DNA of 64,000 nt from Paenibacillus antri (GTDB lineage: Bacteria > Bacillota > Bacilli > Paenibacillales > YIM-B00363), in assembly GCF_005765165.1 (NCBI RefSeq), contig NZ_VCIW01000012.1, forward strand, positions 62,001 through 126,000, in the 5' to 3' direction. The position numbers were made by a program, and so were the translations under genes. This document shows, piece by piece, positions 60,146 to 64,000 of the stretch (the stretch's first letter is position 1; each line of letters opens with the position of its first letter). Under the pieces are notes generated by a model. It was not told the DNA's origin and searched no databases. It saw only the letters and a list, made by a program, of their open reading frames with translations.

Positions 60146-61762
60146 ATGGCGAACAAATTGGGGTTGTCTTTATTGGCCGCGGCAACGGTATTTACGATGG
60201 TCGGGTGTACGCAGGGCGGCGGCGATTCCGGCACGGGTACCGAATCCTCGGATTCGTCCGGGACGCAATCGATCACCTATACGTTCGGCCGTAACTTCAG
60301 CGCGACGAACGAGAACGTGGCCAAGCTGGAAGCGGCCACGGGCGAGACGCTGGAAGACAACCGGTGGACGCGCCTGTTCAAAGAACAACTCGGCGTGACG
60401 GTCAAATACCAGATGTTGTCCGACAGCACCGCGTACGATCAGAAGTTTAAGCTGGCGATGGCTTCGGCCGATCTGCCGGACATCTTCCAAGTGACGCAAG
60501 CCGCGGACATGAAGCAGCTGATGGAAGCGGGGGCGATCGAGGAGCTGGGGCCGCTCTTCGAGACGCACGGATCGGATTTGCTGAAGAGCATCGTGTTAAG
60601 CGAGACGGATCGCGTCTTCGAGCCCGCGACGTATGACGGCAAAATCTACGGCATTCCGATGAAGATGCCCTCGACGAACGGATACAATCACCTGTGGATT
60701 CGCGAGGATTGGCTGACGAAGCTCGGCCTCGAGCGGCCGAAGACGATAGACGACGTGTATAAGATCGCCGTCGCCTTCGCGAAGAACGATCCGGACGGCA
60801 ACGGCCAAGCGGATACGTTCGGGCTGCAGATCGACAACAACTTCCGCTATAACATGCAGGGCTTGTTCTGGGCGTTCGGCGCGTACCCGCTCAATTGGAT
60901 CGAGAAGGACGGCAAGGCCGTTCGCGGGGTCGTCCAACCTGAGATGAAGGACGCGCTCAACCTGCTTCAGAAGATGTACAACGAAGGACTGCTCGACAAG
61001 GAGTTCGGCACGAAGGATAACGCCAAGTCGATGGAATCCGTCGTGTCCGGCAAGACGGGCATGTTCTACGGTCCGCACTGGATGGCGTACACGGCGAAGA
61101 AGACCGTCGATAACGACCCGAACGCGAAGTGGATTACGGTGCCGCTGCCGACGGCGACGGGAGCGCCGGCCGCGATCCCGCTCAAGATCGCCGCGGACGG
61201 ATGGATGGCCGTGAAGAAGGGGACGAAGAGCCCCGAAAACTTGATCAAGATGATGAACATTCACGTGGAGCATCTCTTCGGGGAGAAAGGGGACTTCACG
61301 AAGTATTTCACGGACAGCGAGCACGGCATCTCGGACATCTGGTTGATGACGCCGGCGTATTTGCTCGATCCGATGATCGATCTGCAGGCGCATCTGGACA
61401 TTAAGAAGGCGATCGCGGACGGGACGACGGATCAGCTGACCGGCTCCGGCAAAGGCTTCTGGGAGCTGATGCAAGCGGGCGATTGGGCGATCGGCATGAT
61501 GTTCGGGCCGGAAGATACGCCGTTCGACTACGTCGGTCAAACGTATCCGGATCAAGTCGTATGGGATGCGTATCTCGGGGCCCCGACGCCGACCGAGATC
61601 GAGCGCGGCAGCTCGATGGATGAGCTCGTCGTCACGACGTTGACGAGCATCATCCAGAACAAGACGCCCGTCGGCGAAGGCTTCGACAACATGGTCAAAG
61701 AGTGGAACGCCTTGGGAGGCGAGCAAGTGACCAAGGAAGTGAACGAAGCGTTAGGCAAATAA
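60146..61762 (+). CDS. Extracellular sugar-binding lipoprotein (LplA type)
   Basis: 538 residues. Lipobox FTMVGC places the lipidated Cys at 21, followed by a Gly/Ser/Thr-rich linker. Binding-protein core: TYTFGRNFSATNENVAKLEAATGETLEDNRW, MASADLPDIFQVTQAADMKQL, GKIYGIPMKMPSTNGYNHLWIREDWLTKLGLERPKTIDDVYKIAVAF and DPDGNGQADTFGLQ. Start ATG 60146 after AGAGGAGG; a longer upstream frame runs into the promoter region and was rejected. First gene of an operon with two permeases, under a cre-controlled promoter. Confidence 0.93.
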   Translation: MANKLGLSLLAAATVFTMVGCTQGGGDSGTGTESSDSSGTQSITYTFGRNFSATNENVAKLEAATGETLEDNRWTRLFKEQLGVTVKYQMLSDSTAYDQKFKLAMASADLPDIFQVTQAADMKQLMEAGAIEELGPLFETHGSDLLKSIVLSETDRVFEPATYDGKIYGIPMKMPSTNGYNHLWIREDWLTKLGLERPKTIDDVYKIAVAFAKNDPDGNGQADTFGLQIDNNFRYNMQGLFWAFGAYPLNWIEKDGKAVRGVVQPEMKDALNLLQKMYNEGLLDKEFGTKDNAKSMESVVSGKTGMFYGPHWMAYTAKKTVDNDPNAKWITVPLPTATGAPAAIPLKIAADGWMAVKKGTKSPENLIKMMNIHVEHLFGEKGDFTKYFTDSEHGISDIWLMTPAYLLDPMIDLQAHLDIKKAIADGTTDQLTGSGKGFWELMQAGDWAIGMMFGPEDTPFDYVGQTYPDQVVWDAYLGAPTPTEIERGSSMDELVVTTLTSIIQNKTPVGEGFDNMVKEWNALGGEQVTKEVNEALGK

Positions 61763-61792
61763 TTTTCGCGCGGTTCGGTTCTCGGCGCAGGC

Positions 61793-61815
61793 GCCGTCAG
61801 CGGGTAGCTGACGGC
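61793..61815 (+). promoter_or_regulatory. Intercistronic hairpin after the binding-protein gene
   Basis: GCCGTCAGC pairs perfectly with GCTGACGGC over a GGGTA loop, between the lipoprotein and permease genes, with only CTCTTGC after it. It probably stabilises the binding-protein mRNA or partially terminates, like the hairpin at 42515-42540. Confidence 0.6.
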
Positions 61816-61859
61816 TCTTGCGATCTATGCAACCTTATCTCGGAAGGAGCGAGAATGCT

Positions 61860-62807
61860 ATGATACCGGAAATTACGGCGAAGAAGAGGCAGGCGCCGAG
61901 CCCGCCTCGCTTCGGGTACAGGCGCAAGAGAGAGCTTCCGCTGCATTTGATGGTTTTGCCGGGGCTCGCGTTCGTCTTGATCTTCGCTTACCTCCCCATG
62001 GTCGGCGTCGCCATCGCGTTCCAAAATTTCATACCGCTCAAGGGCTTGTTCGGACAAGATTGGATCGGTCTCAAAAATTTCGAGTATGTGTTTTCGATGC
62101 CGAACATCTGGATTGTCGTGCGGAACACGTTGTTCATCGCTTCGATGAAGATCGTCGCCGGTCTCGTCGTGCCGATCTCGTTCGCCCTGCTTCTTAACGA
62201 AGTGCGGCTCGTATTGTTTAAGCGCGTCGCTCAGACGATCATTTACTTCCCGTATTTCTTGTCGTGGATCATCCTCGGCGGAATCATGATCGACATCTTG
62301 TCCCCCTCGGGCGGCATCGTCAACGCCTTCTTGGGCGTGCTCGGCATCGACCCGATTTACTTCCTGGGCGAAAACGCATGGTTCCCGTATACGATGGTCA
62401 TCTCCGACGTATGGAAGACGTTCGGCTTCAGCACCGTCGTCTACTTGGCCGCGATCACCAGCATCGACCCGTCCTTGTACGAGGCGGCGGCCGTCGACGG
62501 CGCGGGACGGTGGAAGCAGACCTGGCACGTGACGCTGCCGGGCATGCATATGATCATCGTGCTCCTGATGGTGCTCAGCCTCGGGACGGTGCTGGACGCC
62601 GGCTTCGATCAAATTTTCAACCTGTACAGTCCGCAAGTGTACGAGTCCGGCGACATTATCGACACGATGGTGTACCGAATGGGCCTGATGCAAGCGCAAT
62701 ACGGACCGTCGACCGCCGTCGGCCTGCTGAAATCGGTGGTGTCTTTCATCCTTATTTCAACCTCGTATTTGATTGCGTATCGCTTCTTCAGCTACAGACT
62801 GTTCTAA
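61860..62807 (+). CDS. Sugar ABC transporter permease (LplB type)
   Basis: 315 residues. LPLHLMVLPGLAFVLIFAYLPMVGVAIAFQNF in the first helix region, the EAA loop LYEAAAVDGAGRWKQTWHVTLPGM near 207-230 and the C-terminus IAYRFFSYRLF are typical. Start ATG 61860 with AAGGAG 10 nt upstream; a 14-residue upstream extension is not supported. Partner of the next permease 12 bp later. Confidence 0.94.
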   Translation: MIPEITAKKRQAPSPPRFGYRRKRELPLHLMVLPGLAFVLIFAYLPMVGVAIAFQNFIPLKGLFGQDWIGLKNFEYVFSMPNIWIVVRNTLFIASMKIVAGLVVPISFALLLNEVRLVLFKRVAQTIIYFPYFLSWIILGGIMIDILSPSGGIVNAFLGVLGIDPIYFLGENAWFPYTMVISDVWKTFGFSTVVYLAAITSIDPSLYEAAAVDGAGRWKQTWHVTLPGMHMIIVLLMVLSLGTVLDAGFDQIFNLYSPQVYESGDIIDTMVYRMGLMQAQYGPSTAVGLLKSVVSFILISTSYLIAYRFFSYRLF

Positions 62808-62819
62808 GGAGGGAAGCTC

Positions 62820-63704
62820 ATGTTAGCCAGACAAACGCGGGGCCAGAAAATATTCAACGTTTTCAACTTGTTCTTCCTGACCTTGGTCTGCGTGCTGTGC
62901 CTGTTTCCGTTCATCCATGTCGCGGCGTTGTCGCTCAGCGAAAACTCCGCCGTGTCCGGGGGCTTGGTCAAGCTGTGGCCGGTTCGCTTCACGACGGAGC
63001 CTTATTCGTACGTATTGGAACGGAAAGCGTTTTGGACGGCTTTCGGCGTCACGATCCAGCGGGCCGCGCTCGGCACCGCGCTGAACGTTCTGTTGGTGCT
63101 TCTCCTCGCCTATCCGCTGTCCAAGACGAGGGAGAAGTTTCGCATGCGTTCGACGTACGTGTGGATTTTCTTCTTCACCATGCTGTTTAACGGCGGATTG
63201 ATCCCGACGTATATTTTGATCAAAGAGCTCGGTCTGCTGGACACGATTTGGGCGCTCGTGCTGCCCGGAGCGGTCACGGTGTTCAACGTCATCCTCATGC
63301 TGAACTTCTTCCGCCAGGTGCCGGAGGAGCTGGAGGACGCCGCGAACATCGACGGAGCGAGCCATTGGCGTACGCTGTGGCAAATATACGTGCCCGTCTC
63401 GACGCCGGCGATCGCGACCATTACGCTGTTTTGCGTCGTCGGCCATTGGAACGCCTGGTTCGACGGGCTCATCTACATGAGGGACGCGTCGAACTATCCG
63501 CTGCAGAGCTATCTGCAGACGATCGTCGTCAGCTTCGACTTCCAGACGATGACGGCGACGGAAGCGGAGCGGCTCGCGAAGCTGAACGACCGTTCCGTTA
63601 AAGCCGCGCAGATGATCGTCGCCGCGATCCCGATCCTGCTCGTGTATCCGTTCCTGCAGAAATATTTCGTCAGCGGCATTCGTCTGGGCAGCGTCAAGGG
63701 ATAA
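62820..63704 (+). CDS. Carbohydrate ABC transporter permease (YtcP type)
   Basis: 294 residues. FNVFNLFFLTLVCVLCLFPFIHVAALSLSEN opens the protein, the EAA loop is ELEDAANIDGASHWRTLWQIYVPVSTPAIATI, and the C-terminus is PFLQKYFVSGIRLGSVKG. GGAGGG precedes the ATG at 8 nt. No ATPase gene follows, so the transporter relies on a shared MsmX-type ATPase. Convergent with the GntR-type regulator. Confidence 0.94.
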   Translation: MLARQTRGQKIFNVFNLFFLTLVCVLCLFPFIHVAALSLSENSAVSGGLVKLWPVRFTTEPYSYVLERKAFWTAFGVTIQRAALGTALNVLLVLLLAYPLSKTREKFRMRSTYVWIFFFTMLFNGGLIPTYILIKELGLLDTIWALVLPGAVTVFNVILMLNFFRQVPEELEDAANIDGASHWRTLWQIYVPVSTPAIATITLFCVVGHWNAWFDGLIYMRDASNYPLQSYLQTIVVSFDFQTMTATEAERLAKLNDRSVKAAQMIVAAIPILLVYPFLQKYFVSGIRLGSVKG

Positions 63705-63743
63705 TCCCTGCGGCGGCGGGAGGAGGGAGGTTGAGCGCGACGG

Positions 63744-64000
63744 TCAATAGACGAGGATTCGTTTCCCGAATTCCAGGTGCTGCGTCATCCTATCCGCGGC
63801 GTCTTCGACCTTCCCCTCCAGAATGTTTTCGAAAATGGAGACGTGGTCCTCGTACGACACCTGCACCCGGTCGCTGTCCTTCTGGAGCACGTTCAACGCG
63901 ATCCGATACAGCTTATCCTGAAGACGCTCCATCGTCAGCAGAATTTCCTTGTTTCCGTAGATCGCCGTCAGCTGTCTGTGGAAAGCGGAATCCTCGACCG
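63744..64000 (-). CDS. GntR/FadR-type regulator, C-terminal FCD domain (truncated by window)
   Basis: The open frame runs off the window end; 85 residues remain. VEDSAFHRQLTAIYGNKEILLTMERLQDKLYRIA and YEDHVSIFENILEGKVEDAADRMTQHLEFGKRILVY are typical of the all-helical FCD ligand-binding domain, with HRQL and the D/H-x3-H metal-ligand pattern. The helix-turn-helix lies outside. It may regulate the neighbouring sugar operon, which is convergent, so this is uncertain. Confidence 0.82.
   Translation of the reverse strand, partial: VEDSAFHRQLTAIYGNKEILLTMERLQDKLYRIALNVLQKDSDRVQVSYEDHVSIFENILEGKVEDAADRMTQHLEFGKRILVY

Noticed and set aside
1-64000. Prophage, integrative element or plasmid origin
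   Set aside because: No integrase, phage structural, replication or conjugation gene was found, and composition is fairly even except for short AT-rich regulatory regions.

Overview
The window is a GC-rich chromosomal segment of a spore-forming Firmicute, most likely Paenibacillaceae (Paenibacillus or a close relative). Evidence: Shine-Dalgarno sites of the GGAGG type, YesM/YesN-type two-component pairs next to CUT1 sugar ABC transporters, DUF5696 and five-bladed beta-propeller proteins, a KinA-like PAS kinase, and a gltB/gltD pair. No rRNA, complete tRNA, CRISPR array, prophage or intact insertion sequence is visible. Family assignments were made by reading motifs, without database searches.

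Layout. 1-5530 holds the end of a sugar-transport operon (DUF5696 protein, two permeases), a PhyH-type dioxygenase and an SGNH hydrolase. 5533-6088 is a foldback, MITE-like element. 6107-15793 is a run of small accessory and stress genes: two VOC proteins with an HxlR regulator, a chemoreceptor, a TetR-controlled DHA2 efflux pump with twin perfect operators, a 27-residue holin-like toxin with an antisense RNA, ArsR/SRPBCC/TfoX/DUF1801 genes, an SDR and an ECF-like sigma factor. 15877-19825 is a tightly coupled four-gene operon of VOC, GyrI-like and pentapeptide-repeat domains in unusual fusions. 19842-26554 carries a spermidine-synthase-like protein, an ArsR regulator with gene debris, an MFS permease, a C40 peptidase, a phasin-like/UbiB pair and an AraC regulator divergent from a Gfo/Idh oxidoreductase. 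27890-34042 is glutamate synthase.

34361-35492 is a gene-free block with two tandem arrays (80-bp and 92-bp periods) and scattered short palindromes. 35554-47759 is a glycan-utilisation locus: a secreted beta-propeller protein, divergent YesM/YesN regulators, a binding lipoprotein, two permeases, an intracellular copy of the propeller, a PfkB-like remnant, a nucleoside-hydrolase-like protein and a PhyH dioxygenase. 47918-51183 has a small zinc-ribbon protein, a PAS kinase, a lipoprotein C40 peptidase and a pentapeptide-repeat protein, followed by a 51-bp tandem array.

51728-58792 is a complete MurNAc-recycling cluster (murQ-murK divergent from murR-namZ-nagZ-anmK) with no PTS transporter. 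It is followed by comB, then a second sugar ABC operon with a sigma-A promoter and a cre-like site (60025-63704), and the C-terminal part of a GntR/FCD regulator.

The most interesting signals are regulatory or structural. They include apparently leaderless helix-turn-helix genes whose operators sit in their own promoters, a 16-bp palindrome pair at the efflux pump, one promoter/operator sequence shared by two loci 6.7 kb apart, a type I toxin-antitoxin unit, the GyrI/VOC/pentapeptide operon, and one 51-bp repeat family found at two places 16 kb apart.
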